In this document: positions 24,236-36,268 of the stretch, in pieces
How positions within the stretch are numbered: the first letter of the stretch is position 1
Layout of the letters: the number at the start of each line of letters is the position of its first letter
DNA from: Sarcophilus harrisii
Taxonomy: Eukaryota > Chordata > Mammalia > Dasyuromorphia > Dasyuridae
Reading direction: 5' to 3'
Length of the DNA: 64,000 nt
Assembly (NCBI RefSeq): GCF_902635505.1
Contig: NC_045431.1
Coordinates: 7,161,001 to 7,225,000 of the forward strand
Position numbers and translations under genes: made by a program
Notes under the pieces: generated by a model
The model's input: only the letters and a program-made list of their open reading frames with translations
Told to the model about the DNA's origin: nothing
The model's database searches: none

Positions 24236-26164
24236 TGATATGATAACCATAGCAATGTGGCTATTAATACCATGTCCTCGACTCCCATGAACAAAGGAGA
24301 ATTCAAAAGGAAAGGATATACTACATCCAATTTACTTTGTGCTTTTTTCTTCAGATATAACTGAACATGACATTTGGAAATAGTCATTAGAAAGTGCTTT
24401 AGACTCACCCCAAAATTCTTCCAGCTCAGCCCTGTGGACTCGAACAGAAGCCTCCAGGGATCTACTCAATAGAGTACAGTGATTTCATATTCTCTTGATC
24501 CTTTTTTTGAAGGAGGGACCCAGAAAAATTCTTTGAGAGTTAACATCTTATTGGCAGTGTTTTGAGAGTGCAGAAACAAGCAAAGGGACAAGTGACCATG
24601 AGCCTCTTGGCAGAATCACAGAAACATGACTGGCCAAAGAGTAATCTGAGGAAGATTACTGGGGGCATTTTATTGCAGATCCAGAGAGGAAAAACTGTCA
24701 CTGAATGAAGAGAAACACCAGTCAACCAATCAACCAAGGTTGATTGTATTACCTGGATTTGGGGAAGGCTGGAAAGGAGAAGTTGGTTTTACACACACAA
24801 ATGGTTCATTTTAATCTTTCTAGATTTTCATGATTTCACCAGCATCCCTGCTACCTCTGCCTTTTAGACCTTAGTAGATGCTTTCATGATTTCTGTACCT
24901 GTTCCCTCTCCTTTCCCCATCAACTCATGACCTGATAATCAATACCCTGTTTATGAATCTTTCTGACCCAAGCTACAGACAGATACACATGACACTGGCC
25001 CCACTTAGGCCTTTTCAGGTTGTTAGGCCTTCCATGAAATAGGGAGTTCCTCATCACAGATGATGTTCAAATAAAGGATGGAGGACTGCTTGTAGGGGAA
25101 TTATTCAGGATATTCATTCATTAGACACGGGGGTGATTAGCCTAGATGACTTTAAAGATCCCACCTGCCTTTCTAATTTTATAATCATTCTGTGTGATTC
25201 ATTCATTTATTTGTTCACTCACTCACTCATTCATTCATCTATTGAAGGTCCCTTGAGGCAGTATTGCATTGTTACTGAACTTGGAATGAGGAAGAGTTCA
25301 AATCCCATCTCTGGAGTGTGAGACAAAGGAGAATAAGTATCTTGCTGAGATTATGAACCTGGAAGTGGGGTGCTACCTTTGACAGGAACAGGGAAGTTTG
25401 GAAGAAGAGAGATTTGGGGTGAAAAATATCAAATTTGGGTGAAAAGATAACAAAAAAAACAAATTTAGTTTTGGCCATATTGGGTTTGAAATGCCACTGC
25501 GACAGCCACTCTGAATAAATACCAGGTGGTACGGGACTAAAGCTCAGGAGAGAGACTGAGGAGGGAGTCATCTTCACACAGGATGGGAGTCATCTTCAGA
25601 GTTAGCCGGAGAGCCCTGCAGAGGGAGAAGGGAGCCTGACCTAGAACAGAACCCTGTGGAACACCTCAAGCTGGGGCCATGAGAAGGACAATGGCCAGCC
25701 TTTGCCATCGAGGTTGTTGAGAAAGTCAATCAGGCAGAAGAAGAAACAGGACAGAGAGTGTCACAAAAACCCAAAGGAAGGGACGTGTCCGGGGGGGAAA
25801 TGGGCCAACAGGGTCCAGTGGGGGAGAGGGGCAGAAAGGGGGGAGGGCTGACAAAGCACAGCAGTTTGATGGTGGGTAACCTTGGGGAGAGCACCTCCAG
25901 GGGGTTCCATGCCTCCTCCACCCCCACCCCCATGACAAGAAGGTACCCACCTGCTCTGACTGAGGGACTTTCCTTACTTGGGAGAAATCATAGGACAAGT
26001 CCCCATGGGGAATAAAATGCAAACACACACACCCTTTAAAATAGGGGAAAGTTAAGCTGGCATCATCTTAAAAATCCCCATTGGAGGAAAAAAGGAGTCT
26101 ACCGTTCTATGTCAAGTTTTTGTGAGTCCATTCTTACTTTCCTTTGTACTAAGTGTAGAAAGGT

Positions 26165-26310
26165 GCAGGTGTATAGAAAGTACCAGATTTGGAAGCCGAG
26201 GACCTGAGTTCAAATCCTTGCTCTAAGGTTACTTCTAAGCTGCATGAATTTAGATGTCATTTAGCCTGTCTTGACCTTCATTTCTTCATCTTTAGAGGAA
26301 AGGGTTAAAT
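26165..26310 (+). mobile_element. CORE-SINE fragment
   Basis: GGACCTGAGTTCAAATCCTT (B-box-like), then TTTAGATGTCATTTAGCC and CTTCATTTCTTCATCTTTAG. A second scrap of the same family lies near 26545-26600. Confidence 0.6.
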
Positions 26311-26315
26311 TAGAA

Positions 26316-26499
26316 TTGGGGCTCTTCATGTTTTTTGTGTCATGGATCCCCTGGCAGGCTAGTGAAACTTCTCCAAATTATGCTTTCAAGTGTGTAAAGC
26401 AAAATATATAGGGCTACGGTAGAACCAATTTTATTAAAAATAATTCTCAAAATATTAAAAAAAAAAAAAAGTTCAGAGATCTCAAGTTAAGAACCCCTG
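26316..26499. mobile_element. Nonautonomous hAT-like element
   Basis: Starts TGGGGCTCTTCATG and ends GTTAAGAACCCCTG. Internal blocks CATGGATCCCCTGGCAGGC, AAAGCAAAATATATAGGGC and AAGTTCAGAGATCTCAAG fit a known mammalian hAT MITE with inverted CAGGGGTTCTTAAC ends. The left TIR is eroded. Confidence 0.65.
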
Positions 26500-26694
26500 G
26501 TAGGAAACCTCCAATGTCCCTTACACTCTAATTCCCTGTGGAGAGGCAGGGTGGTCTAGTAAGAAGAGTACAGGATGAAGAGTCAAAGCAATGGGTTTCA
26601 GTCCTAGAGTTGCCATTAACTGGACAAAAAATCTGGAGCCAGGAAATACTGATTCCAGAGAACCGGTTGTAAAATTTTTAGCGTGAGCCTCAAA

Positions 26695-27235
26695 AATCAG
26701 CAAATGCTACAAATCAAGGATGGATTTATTTTGTTTGTTGTCTAAACTTAAGAAAGGGATGGAGAAAATGTTAATAATACAGAATAAATTTTAAAATAAT
26801 GTAAAGGGCTGAAACTCTGAGTTTGAGGCACTGAGGTCAGACAACCAAGCACTTAAGGCTAATTACCGATTAGACAGTACTCTATTAGCATATGCTTGGA
26901 AAATGGCCTTTCCCACTATTCTGTGCTGGTTCGATCTTTTGGTGTCTACAGAGAATTGGGGGAAGGATTAGGGGGTGGAATAAGACAAGCCAGAGTCACT
27001 TTGGCGGTAGATGAAGAGAACGAAGGTCATGGAGATCCTGTAACCATCCAATTCACTTCTACCCTTAAAGACCAAGAATAAAGACCAAGGACTTTTGCTT
27101 ATCCTTATTCTGGCTGATTCTAAGGTATCCAGGGGGCTAATGCGGTCTTCACAAAATAATATTGTGTAGTACATTCCTCTCCCCTCACCCCAAGAGGTAG
27201 TTGTTAAACATTTACCGGGACACAGATGCTTTGAG
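26695..27235. repeat. Dispersed repeat, split by an LTR; relative at 32420-32615
   Basis: The halves (26695-26799 and 27154-27235) share blocks with 32420-32615: GATTTATT, then AACTTAAGAAAGGG against GACTTAAGAAAGCG, AATGTTAATAATACAG against AATGTTCATAATGCAG, and further on GTTGTTAAACATTTACC against GTTGTTAAACGTTCACT. The family was not identified. Confidence 0.55.
26800..27153 (+). mobile_element. Solo LTR of an endogenous retrovirus, 354 bp
   Basis: The element begins TGTAAAGGGCTG and ends GGTCTTCACA, so it has the canonical TG...CA boundaries. It is flanked on both sides by AAATAA (26794-26799 and 27154-27159), a perfect 5-6 bp target duplication. An AATAAA polyadenylation signal sits in the 3' third (AAGACCAAGAATAAAGACC). 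No internal retroviral sequence adjoins it, so it is a solo LTR fossil. The exact duplications point to moderate age. It is inserted into the older repeat at 26695-27235. Confidence 0.88.
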
Positions 27236-27517
27236 AAAATCATTGTACTTTTTAGGTCTCCAGTCTCTAGGACGGAATTAGATAATCTCCAAGGTCCCTT
27301 GAAAATGTTCCAGCTCAGAAAACTCTTCCATTCTTTCTGAAAAAAAAAATCCTAATAAATACAGAGTTTTCATTTCAGTTTTTCCTGAATTCAAGGTCAG
27401 AGTTAACTTTTTTTAGCCACTTTTCCTAGCTAAGAGGGAGGTTTGCCATGACAGCAAGAATCAGAGCTCTGATTCAATAATGATTTTACTCCTGATATAT
27501 ATTGTCCTTATTGCTCC

Positions 27518-27520
<3 letters not shown>

Positions 27521-27557
<37 letters not shown>
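27521..27557. repeat. (TG)n microsatellite
   Basis: About eighteen uninterrupted TG dinucleotides. Confidence 0.97.
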
Positions 27558-27559
<2 letters not shown>

Positions 27560-29859
27560 TCTCTCCTACCATTCCCACCTCCCCAGAAACATTTGCAACT
27601 CCACAGCTCCTCCCTGTGGAAGTCATTCACTGAAAGATCTGACTGTAATTATCTATTTCCCCCCAATTTCCTATCATATTACTGCAGGCAAATTCAATCC
27701 ATTTTTAATTTCAGACATTAGAAAATACAATCAGTCACCCCAGGGATTCCAGATGTTTTTTTTCTGTGTAATAAAACTGTATTAAAGTATCTTTCATTTA
27801 ACTGATTTATCTCACACATCCCTGGAACTTTCCTGTCCACAAATCCATTACAAGATTCTAAAATATCCCCAGCCAATTCACTCTTAAAGCAGGTCCTCTA
27901 TCTTTGGTTTTGTTTTGGAGAGAGAAATATCGGTAGACAAAAGAACAATGTGAATCAATCGTTGATTGACAAGGCGATTCACTGTTTGCTGCTGTAAAAA
28001 TTAATATTTTATGAAACTTTTTGGGACACTCCTGGCTGGGGGTTTGGGGGGTTGGGGATTGGGGTAGAGCTAGGAGTCTGGCTTTTTCCCTCTTTTTCAC
28101 CAGGTGATCCAAATGACCTTTGAGGCGTCTTACAGCTCCAGATTTTTAAATTATCATCACCATTGCCAGGAGCACCGCTCCAGCACAACAAATACATACG
28201 TTTTCCACACTCAGAAATGTTTGTCCCGTTCTGCTTCTTGGAATTGGGGTATCCCACCTCATTACTGATCGTCAAACAGAAAATTTAAGATAAATTCATA
28301 GGATCGGAGATATCAAGTTGGATGGAACCCGAGAAGTCTTCTGGTCTCATTGCCCATCTCCATCAACCTGGTGGGGTAAGGGAAGAAGCAGAAATAGATT
28401 CTGTTCTGAACAGATATTTTTTAAATTTTTGAACAGTTTTTGATGCCTCCAGAACACACTATTGGAGGGACCAAGTTTGCACTAAAAATACCTGAATAGA
28501 GACTAGGAGGTAGAGATACAAATGTGGATGTCACCTCCTTGGAGGGTATTGGAGGCCTCTAGACTCCATCTGGCCCAGACCTATGTTTTACGGAGGTCTC
28601 ATGGCAGGTCTCCTGGCAACCTCCTGGCAGAACTGGGAAGAGTTTGGCTTTGTGAGCACTTTAGTCGGGTACAGCGAGTGCCCCCGGCAAACCATCTCTC
28701 CTGGGGGAAGAATCTCCCATCCAGCTTGGATCCTCCCATTGGCCGGCCGGGCCGCTCTCCCCCAGGCAGATTGGGAAAGCACCTGTCCCCCCAGACTCAT
28801 AGGGATTGGCTTTGCCAGGAGCAGACTACCGGCCGCCATCTGCTTCATTAGCATTTGGAGTCCTGAACACACAGCCTCCCTGCAGAGCCACCAGCCTTTA
28901 AAGTACCTTTTTTGCAAAACACAAGACAGACAGTGCTTCCAATTTCAGAGCTCCCTGGGAAGGAAGGAAAATAAGGAAGAAGCTCCCGCCAGGTTAATGG
29001 CTCACCTGGCAGAAATACAACCGTTCCTGGGCCAGGTGGGCAATATGTCTGGCAATAAAACACAGAGAAGGGCTTGTGCTCAGGGGTGAGCAGATGGTTC
29101 AAGGCTTTGAAAACTGGCGTTGCTAGCGTGTGACCTCAGTTTCCTGGCCTAAAAAATGAGGGGGTCAGACTCGATGGCCGGGGTCCCTTCCTCCTATATC
29201 TCTGATGCTACAATGGCCTTTGGGGGGCCTTCTGGTTTCAAGGACCACAACTCTATTCTGGAATGCCCAGAGGCACATGGTACATGGGTGACCAGAGTTA
29301 GCTGGACTTCAGACCAGGGTCACAGGTTAGTAGAAACAAAGGGACTCACCCGGTCTCACCCACTTCTTTAACAGGAAGCTGAGAAGTTGAGCCGGTTGCC
29401 ATGGTCACCCAGGGGGCAAGGACGAGTTCCCTACTCCCAGTCTCGCCTTCAGTCCAACCTCTTCATCCGGCCTCCGACCCTCTCTGGCTGTGGGACTGGA
29501 CAAGTGACGTCACCTCTGCTTGCAAGAGAAGGAGAAATAACTGAACCAACTGTAAGTACTTAGTCCAGGGTCCCACCTAGTGGGAGTGGGGGCCAGAGAA
29601 ATATCAGCTGGATTCTTGTACCCCTCTGCCACATTCTGTCTCCAAGAGAAAGGCTAAGGGAGCGATGGATGGAGAAGAGAAAGCTGGGAGACGTGGCCAT
29701 GTTTGTTTTAGCTAAATTTGGGATTTCGTCCTCATGAGGTCACTTTCTATGCCACAGAGAGTTTCCTGAGGAACTAAAGGTCAAGTGGCCTGGCCAGTGG
29801 GTGCCAGACAAGAACAAAAGAAAGAAAATTCGGATAATAAAATCACATTTATCCCTTTG

Positions 29860-29955
29860 TCACCTCCCTGAGTAGATTGTAAATTCCTTGAAGGCAGGGA
29901 TTCTAATTTGTCTCTCACCCCAGCATACAGCAGGCACTTGATAACTGCTTATTCA
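29860..29955 (+). mobile_element. CORE/L2-type 3' tail
   Basis: AGATTGTAAATTCCTTGAAG, GGCAGGGATTCTAATTTGTC, CAGCATACAGCAGGCACTTG then ATAACTGC. Matches the copies at 31510 and 49530. Confidence 0.65.
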
Positions 29956-30759
29956 TTGTCACTTAGGGACCTGGAAGAAGCTAAAAAGGCCCATGAACAG
30001 CCAAAACAGGGGGCATGAAGTCCGTGCACAAACTCAGGCAGTTATATTCATTATTTGATAGCTCTTCTGGTTGCAATGCTAACTAACGTGGTTGTCTTGG
30101 TTTCCCCCAAGGAAGTAGACAAAAAGTAGAGAAGTTTGTGTGTTTGGGAGGGGGAGGTCAAAGGGAAGTTTTAAAATAATAGAAACAAAAACAAGAGAGA
30201 GGGGACAGAAAAGTAGATGCAAGATGGCATCGGGGCCATGGATTGGAGAGGCAGTAATTCCCATTGCCAACAGCCCCCACGGCCATCGCCGAGTCACAAT
30301 CCACTGCAACAGCTGAGGATAATGTGAATAAATGAAAAGCAATACTAGAGACAAGAATTTTCTCCAATATTTTGTGAATCCAAGTTTCAGCTGCTTAGAA
30401 TTTGGATAAATCACAAAATTATTCTTGCTCCCCAAATTTTAAGACACAGTGATGACCATGGGCAAAAGACCTTATTTTGGTGTGAGAATTAGAAGGACCA
30501 TTCGGGGGCTGGGTTTGAACATTGACTCCATCCTGGAATGGCACATATATTCTCCACCATTTTGCTGTTTTTCTGGTATTCATCCATGGCAAATTAGATC
30601 ATGGAAGCCATTTATTGTTTGATATATGTAGGTGGATATAATTAATCACATCTTTTCATTTTATGAAGTCTCCTTCCCAACTGGACCGAAACTTACTCTT
30701 TCCCCCTCCCAATCAAGAAAGCCTCTAAACTTTCTTCCAATGAGAAATTAGACAACTTA

Positions 30760-30970
30760 AATTTGTGTCCTGATTAATTGTTTTTGTTGTGCATGACTGA
30801 TGTGGAAATATGTTTTACATGATTGCACATATAAGACATAAATTGCTTACCTTTTTTAGGAAAAGAGGAAGGGACAGAAAGAAAGAGAAAATTTGGGAAT
30901 CAAAAAAATTTTTAAAGGAATGTTAAAATTGTCTTTACATGTAATTGGAAAAAATAAATACTATTTTTTT
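30760..30970 (+). mobile_element. L1 3' UTR fragment
   Basis: GATGTGGAAATATGTTTTAC, then a purine-rich segment, GGGAATCAAAAAAATTTTTA and TTACATGTAATTGGAAAAAA with an AATAAATACT end. These blocks also end the L1 copy at 1392. Confidence 0.7.
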
Positions 30971-31509
30971 TTTGCTATAATTAACTGAACTTTGGGGACC
31001 TATTTGATGAACTGTTTTGGGGTATAAAATTCTATTTACTCTGTATTTAAAGTCTTTGGACTAAGTGGGCACTGACCTATTCTTTTGAATGTCTAGCCAA
31101 TAAATCATTTACACTCAAACTATTTTATTAATTATTATTAATTACTCATTATAAAAGGTCATCTGATTTCAGGAGTGTTCTAAAACAACTCTGCTTCCAC
31201 ATCACTGTCTCTCAGTCCCCTCCATTAGAAACCAGGTATCTCCATCCTTATAATTCTATTTTTCCTCTTTTTTACTCCCTCCAAATTGTCTATTAACTCT
31301 ACTGAAAAACGAGGGTTCTGGGTTTTGGGCTACCAAGAACCTTGGTCCCAGTTTATTAGCTGCGTGCATTGCTAAATAAATCACGCACTGGATGTAACTG
31401 CTTGATTTCCATGTAACAAATAACCTTGACCAAGTTAAGCTTAAGTCTGAAGTCCCCCCGCCCCACTCAAGCTCACATTTATATGAGTCTTCATGGTTTA
31501 CAAAGCTCT

Positions 31510-31612
31510 TGTAGAGCAGGAACTGTTTTTTCCCCCCTTTTCTTTATACTCCCAGCATTTAACACAGTGCCTGGCACATACTAGGTGCTTAATAAATGTT
31601 TAACGACTGATC
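31510..31612 (+). mobile_element. CORE/L2-type 3' tail
   Basis: Reads AGAGCAGGAACTG, CCCAGCATTTAACACAGTGC, CTGGCACATACTAGGTGCTT, AATAAATGTTTAACGACTGA: a near-consensus tail, clearer than the other copies. Confidence 0.8.
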
Positions 31613-31734
31613 TGGAATCTCGTTAACAGAGAGAACTCCTTATATAAAAACTCCCTCTTACCAATGATGTCAGGGCTGTTATCTGTGGCTTAGAAGTTAC
31701 ATAAAAACTCATGTTTAACCTACATCAGAATGTT

Positions 31735-31863
31735 TGCTATCTAGGGGAGGACGGAGGAGAAGGAGAAAAATTTGAAGCACAAATTTTTGCAAAGGTGAAC
31801 GTTGAAAATTATCTTTGTGTGTATTTGGAAAAATAAAATACAATTTAAAAATGAAAAAAAAAG
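31735..31863 (+). mobile_element. L1 3' UTR fragment
   Basis: GGAGAAAAATTTGAAGCACA, TTTTTGCAAAGGTGAACGTT, then an A-rich end with AAAATAAAATACAATTT. Typical tail of the marsupial L1. Confidence 0.75.
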
Positions 31864-32839
31864 ATTATTTAAAAAACTCTTTACATATAATTGGAAATCT
31901 ATTATATATGACACATGGCAAGGTAATAATCATTTTAGAAAGACTTTCATCCAAAATGGTTAAAATATTTTTTTTCCTTAGATAAGAGGACAGAACCTCC
32001 AATTATCTGGAAAACCTTAAACAGAGCAGCTTTCTTGGCAATGTGACCTAAATGAAATGATTCGATCTTACTTATTAAGTACTGACATTATTATATAGGA
32101 GGAGGGTGTGTAACCAGTCGGGGGGACGGGAGACTGGTCCTTCACTCTTGGGAGCGCTCAGTCAGAGGAAACGGCCTCCGAAGAGAGCCGGAGGAACCTC
32201 TGACAGGAGGCAGAAGACCCAGATTCCCAGGCTGGGGGAGCAATTACAGTCGCCATCCAGATCAGTGTCCTCCTGGGCGGAGACCTCGCTCAAGGTCCGA
32301 GCAGCAGAGGCAGGGCCAGAACCCAGCTCCTCGGGTTCTGGAACCAGTGGTTCTTTCCCAGGAATATTCTAGCGCCAGCACATTCATACAGTCTCTCCCC
32401 AGCCGCTTGTTAAATGTCTGGGATGATCCATCAGAAATAGACAAATGCCACAATCAGGGCTTGATTTATTACTTTGTTGATTGTTTAGACTTAAGAAAGC
32501 GAAGGCAAAAATGTTCATAATGCAGTTTAAGACCTAAAAGTGTCTCCAGCCCTAATTTCTGCATCTTGTGGTCCCACTCCAACCCCCAAGCTGGTTGTTA
32601 AACGTTCACTACCACACCCCCATCATTGTCCCTGTGGCTCCGCCCCTGACTCCCTTTATGGCTTTGGGGGAAACTCTTGCCATCAATGGACCCATTTCCT
32701 TCCCTGAGAAGTGGGCAAGGAACCAGAGCTCGAAGCCATCGCTCACATTGTTGCATTCTGTGCTTAGAACACGGTGGGGGACGGGCCTTTGGCAGAGATT
32801 TGGGAAGAAGCCAAGGACGATAGATCGAGATTAAAGTAA

Positions 32840-32965
32840 GGGTCACAAAGTGGGAGAGGAGCCCGTGGCACCCAAGGAGTGCGGGGCCACAAAGCAGGAA
32901 AGGCCCACGTGGCACACAAGAAATACAGGGTCACACAGCAGGAGAGGAGCCCGTGGCACAGAACT
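32840..32965. repeat. Three tandem copies of a ~44-bp unit
   Basis: Copies begin at about 32840, 32883 and 32928. Each has GG(T/C)CACA(A/C)AG, a GGGAGAGGAGCCCGTGGCAC-type core and a short variable end. Copies 1 and 3 share GGAGAGGAGCCCGTGGCAC exactly. Confidence 0.85.
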
Positions 32966-33574
32966 CACAAATCCTTCCTGACAGGTCTCAGCCCTGGTGA
33001 GTCATATTTACATCTGCAAGAAATCCCAGAGAAATGAGATGGCATCCGCAGGAGCTCAGAACAGACACAAAGCGTGCAGGAGGGTGGGAAAGCCCGGCCT
33101 TGGAGGCCTGCCGGCCCCCGGGCCGCTGCTAGGAAGTGCAGACGTGAAGGAAGCAAGTCACAGTGGGAGGGCCTCGGGCTTCCTCCCAGGAGAGCCCCAG
33201 CCCCAGAGCAGCCTCAGATGCTGTAAGACAAGGTTAAAATAACCCCTCAGAATCCAGCCCCCAGGATCCCCCAAGCCCAAGGTTGTGGCCGGGCCAAACA
33301 CCCCTCAAAGCCTCCTTTGTGCCGATGATGGGCAACGTGGTGCTAACAGAGCCGGGCATTCACGGAGGCACACAGCAGGAGCTTGTTCTGCTCCGACGGT
33401 CAGCCCTGGGGTCTCTGCATTTCTTGGCTCCTTCACCCCCACATGCAGGAGGGCTGTTGGGAAAGGCTGATAACCAGCGCCTAAAGCAGCTCCATCAACT
33501 GGTAACCCCTGAGGGACAGAGCCCAAGAGGGACATCCAACCTACCCCCCATTTGTGGGCAGCCAGCCCCCCATA

Positions 33575-33684
33575 GGAAGAGAGAGAGAGAAAGAGAGAGA
33601 GAAAGAGAAAGAAAGAGAGAAGAGAGAGAGTGACAGAGAGACAGAGAGAGACACACACAAAGAGAGACAGACAGACAGACAGAC

Positions 33685-33715
<31 letters not shown>

Positions 33716-33798
33716 GAGAGAAAGAGAGACAGAAAGAAAGAGAGAAAGAGAGAGAGAGAGAGAGAAAGAGAAAGAAAGAGAGAGAGAAAGAGAAAGAG

Positions 33799-33856
<58 letters not shown>

Positions 33857-33857
33857 A
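33575..33857. repeat. (GA)n / (GAAA)n / (GACA)n purine tract
   Basis: About 280 bp of GA dinucleotides with AAAG and ACAG variants, ending in a pure GA run. All six-frame open stretches here (Arg-Glu on plus, Ser-Leu on minus) are artefacts. Confidence 0.97.
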
Positions 33858-34184
33858 CCTGAGTATGAATTCTGTGTTCCTAGCTCCATCCATGACCTCA
33901 AATAAATCACTTGACCTCTGGGCCTCAGTTTCCTAATCTGTAAAGTGAAGGAGTTGAACTACTTTGGTTTCTTCCAACCATAAAGCTCTGCTCCCATACT
34001 ATTAAAAGACGGGTAGCTTTCTACCTGACCCCAATTAATGTAACATCTAAGCTCCAGACAGCTTGGTTAATTGAATCAATGAATCAAAGGCATAAACCAG
34101 GTATGAATAAGTCCTTAATTAGTTAGGAGATGTCAGGTTTCATCACTGGATGAAGGGGATGATCCCAGCCAGGTCTCACCGTGG

Positions 34185-34388
34185 ATGGAGCCCTGGGCTC
34201 AGACCCAAGAAACCTCATCTGGCCTCAGACACTTACCCGCTCTGTGTCCCTGGGCAAGTCACTTAACCCTGTTTGCCTCAGTTTCCTAGAGAAGGAAATG
34301 GCAAACCCCCAGTATCTCTGCCAAGAAAACCCCAGATGGGCTCAGGCAGAGTCAGACAGGACTGAGATAAGTCAACAACAGCAACAAG
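34185..34388 (+). mobile_element. Marsupial tRNA-derived SINE (WSINE1-like)
   Basis: Clear consensus blocks in order: CTCATCTGGCCTCAGACACT, CCTGGGCAAGTCACTTAACC, TTTGCCTCAGTTTCCTAGAG, AAGGAAATGGCAAACCCCCA, TCTCTGCCAAGAAAACCCC and a GAGTCAGACAGGACTGAG end followed by CAACAACAGCAAC. The tRNA head is worn. Confidence 0.88.
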
Positions 34389-34522
34389 ATCCATCCAAGA
34401 ACCAGCCCATGATGGTTGGAAAGAATAACGGGCACACTGGGTCTGTGTACGGCACAGCAAGCCACTTGGAAATCAGGGTTCCAGCCCCGATGTTTGAGGG
34501 AATGCTGAAAAGAAATCGCCCC

Positions 34523-34567
34523 TGGAGGAGGAAGAGGAGGAGGAGGAGGAGGAGGAGAAGGAAGGAG
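34523..34567. repeat. (GGA)n microsatellite
   Basis: About thirteen GGA triplets with two interruptions. Confidence 0.93.
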
Positions 34568-36006
34568 TCTTTTTCCCCCAGACCCTCTCCACTCCCATGA
34601 CCACTTGACGATGCTGTGAGGCGTCAAAGGCTGAAAGATACGGGGTTGTCACTGAAGTTGGCAGCAGCCCCCCTGGGTGGCCATGGCAGACGGCACCATC
34701 CACGGTGGGAGCCGAAGGTCTGGCCAGGGGTGAACTGGACCCTTGGGGGCTGTATCTGAAACCAAGAATCTGTCTTAGATGTAGTTTTTGTAAGTATGGA
34801 TTAAATGAGAGTAACAGAATCGTCACAAAAATCCTTTGTGATCTTTTAAATTTTAAGTTTTCTTCTGCGTATTTTTATGCTTTTTTAAAAAGATAATTCC
34901 CCACCTTCACCTACCCAAATAGAAACCCTCCTTTGTGGCAGATAAAGTTAAGCACAAGTCAGCCTGGTAGGAGCCAGGGCTGGAAATGGGTGTCTTGGGC
35001 CGTGCCGTAGCCGGCTGGCCTCGGCCGGGGCATGGGAAGCACACTTCCTCCACAGCCTTCTGGCCTCGCTGAAGCCTCGGCCTTTGCTCCATCATCTATG
35101 GCATAAGGGGGCCCGCAGCCTGCGCCCAGCCCCCTCTGGGCTTGTGAAGCTGGCTGGCATCCAGGCTACCTCTGTCCCAACAGGAAAGCTCGGAGGAGGC
35201 TCACTTAACACGCTTTCATAAATAATGTCAGTTTACTTTGCAGCTGGCAGCGAGCTCGTGAGGAGAAAAGTTGTGGGGGAAAAGGAACAAAACTCCATTT
35301 TGCTCCTTAGAATGGAGGGCTCGTCACACACAAAAGCTCGCCTGTCCAAGGTCATCTGAAATTGTCTTGGAAAAGTCTCAGCTCCTAACCCATGGAGGGG
35401 AGGCTTCCTGCAAGCCTTCTGGCCCAGGGCCTTCTAGAGACTCATCCCAGCTTGCTCTGGCAGGGACTCGGGGCCTAAACACCTCTACTTTTTGCTTTTA
35501 AAAGTTACTTAATTAAAAACATAAATAAGTTAAAAAGACCTCTCCTCTCAGGTCATATAAAAGCATTTTTTAAAAAAGTTACTTCAGTCTTGCTTGTTGT
35601 CTTTGGAAGGCTCTGCCCTCGGGCCTGTAAGGAGAGAAAGCCTTCTCTGCTTGACATCATTGCCCGGGATCTCCCCCCATTCCCCATCACCCATAAAAGC
35701 CTGTGTTAAAAATTGAAAGCCGGGAGGGACCTTGGTCTAACAAGAATCCTTTGCCCCCCACAACAGCCCTGAGAGGGATGGAGGGCAGGTGTCTTTGGGA
35801 CCTCCGTGTCACTGAGGAAGGGAGCAATGTTCTTGTACAAAGAAAGAGAGAGAAGAAATGCCTGAGCAGAGCCCTGTGCTCCATCCAGTGACTCCTGGGT
35901 GACAAAGGACCTCAGAGGTGACCTGGTCCAACCCCTTATCCGCCCCTCACTGCCCCCAATGTTGGGGAGCAGATTGTCAGGAAGACAGAACTTGCCGCAG
36001 ATTAAT

Positions 36007-36007
<1 letters not shown>

Positions 36008-36043
<36 letters not shown>
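36008..36043. repeat. (TG)n microsatellite
   Basis: TG dinucleotides, about seventeen copies, some 140 bp past the predicted 3' end of FGFBP2. Confidence 0.97.
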
Positions 36044-36048
<5 letters not shown>

Positions 36049-36184
36049 ATATTATCCAGTAAATATTTCTTTTATGCTTTCTCTCTGAGCCTCTTGGAAA
36101 CAAACCCCGGGCACTCGGGGACCTGATGGCCAGCCAAGGGAACCGTGCTTTCCACTATCATGGAAGGACACCAAGTCTCTGACG

Positions 36185-36268
36185 CAGGCTCCTGAAGCCA
36201 TTCATTTATTGTTGACACACAAGGGGCAGACGTACAGGACCTCAGGCTGTCTCCGGGCACTTGAACAT
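36185..36268 (-). other. FGFBP2: FGFBP2 3'-UTR exon 2 (predicted) with poly(A) signal
   Basis: On the minus strand GCATGTGCTGTGTCAG is a usable acceptor, starting an exon at 36268. AATAAA lies at 36205-36210, about 20 nt before the likely cleavage site. It is the first acceptor plus signal pair I recognise downstream of the donor at 37892, and the exon is fully untranslated. Predicted only from splice and poly(A) signals. Confidence 0.5.

Larger units (their letters stand above)
14700..36184. other. Intergenic region between FGFBP1 and FGFBP2
   Basis: Apart from the repeats listed separately, I found no gene. Open frames are short and lack splice or codon support. Stretches with nothing I can name: 17640-18390, 22880-23800, 24250-26160, 27560-29850, 29960-30750, 33000-33570 and 34570-36000. 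Small shreds of the dispersed SINE ('GGGACCT...CAACC' plus 'TTTTACAGATGAGGAAA') occur near 19050-19200, 23530-23660, 28300-28380 and 35880-35960. Confidence 0.6.

Noticed and set aside
33305-33910. 201-codon Ser-Leu-rich frame and matching Arg-Glu frames
   Set aside because: Translations of the GA repeat.
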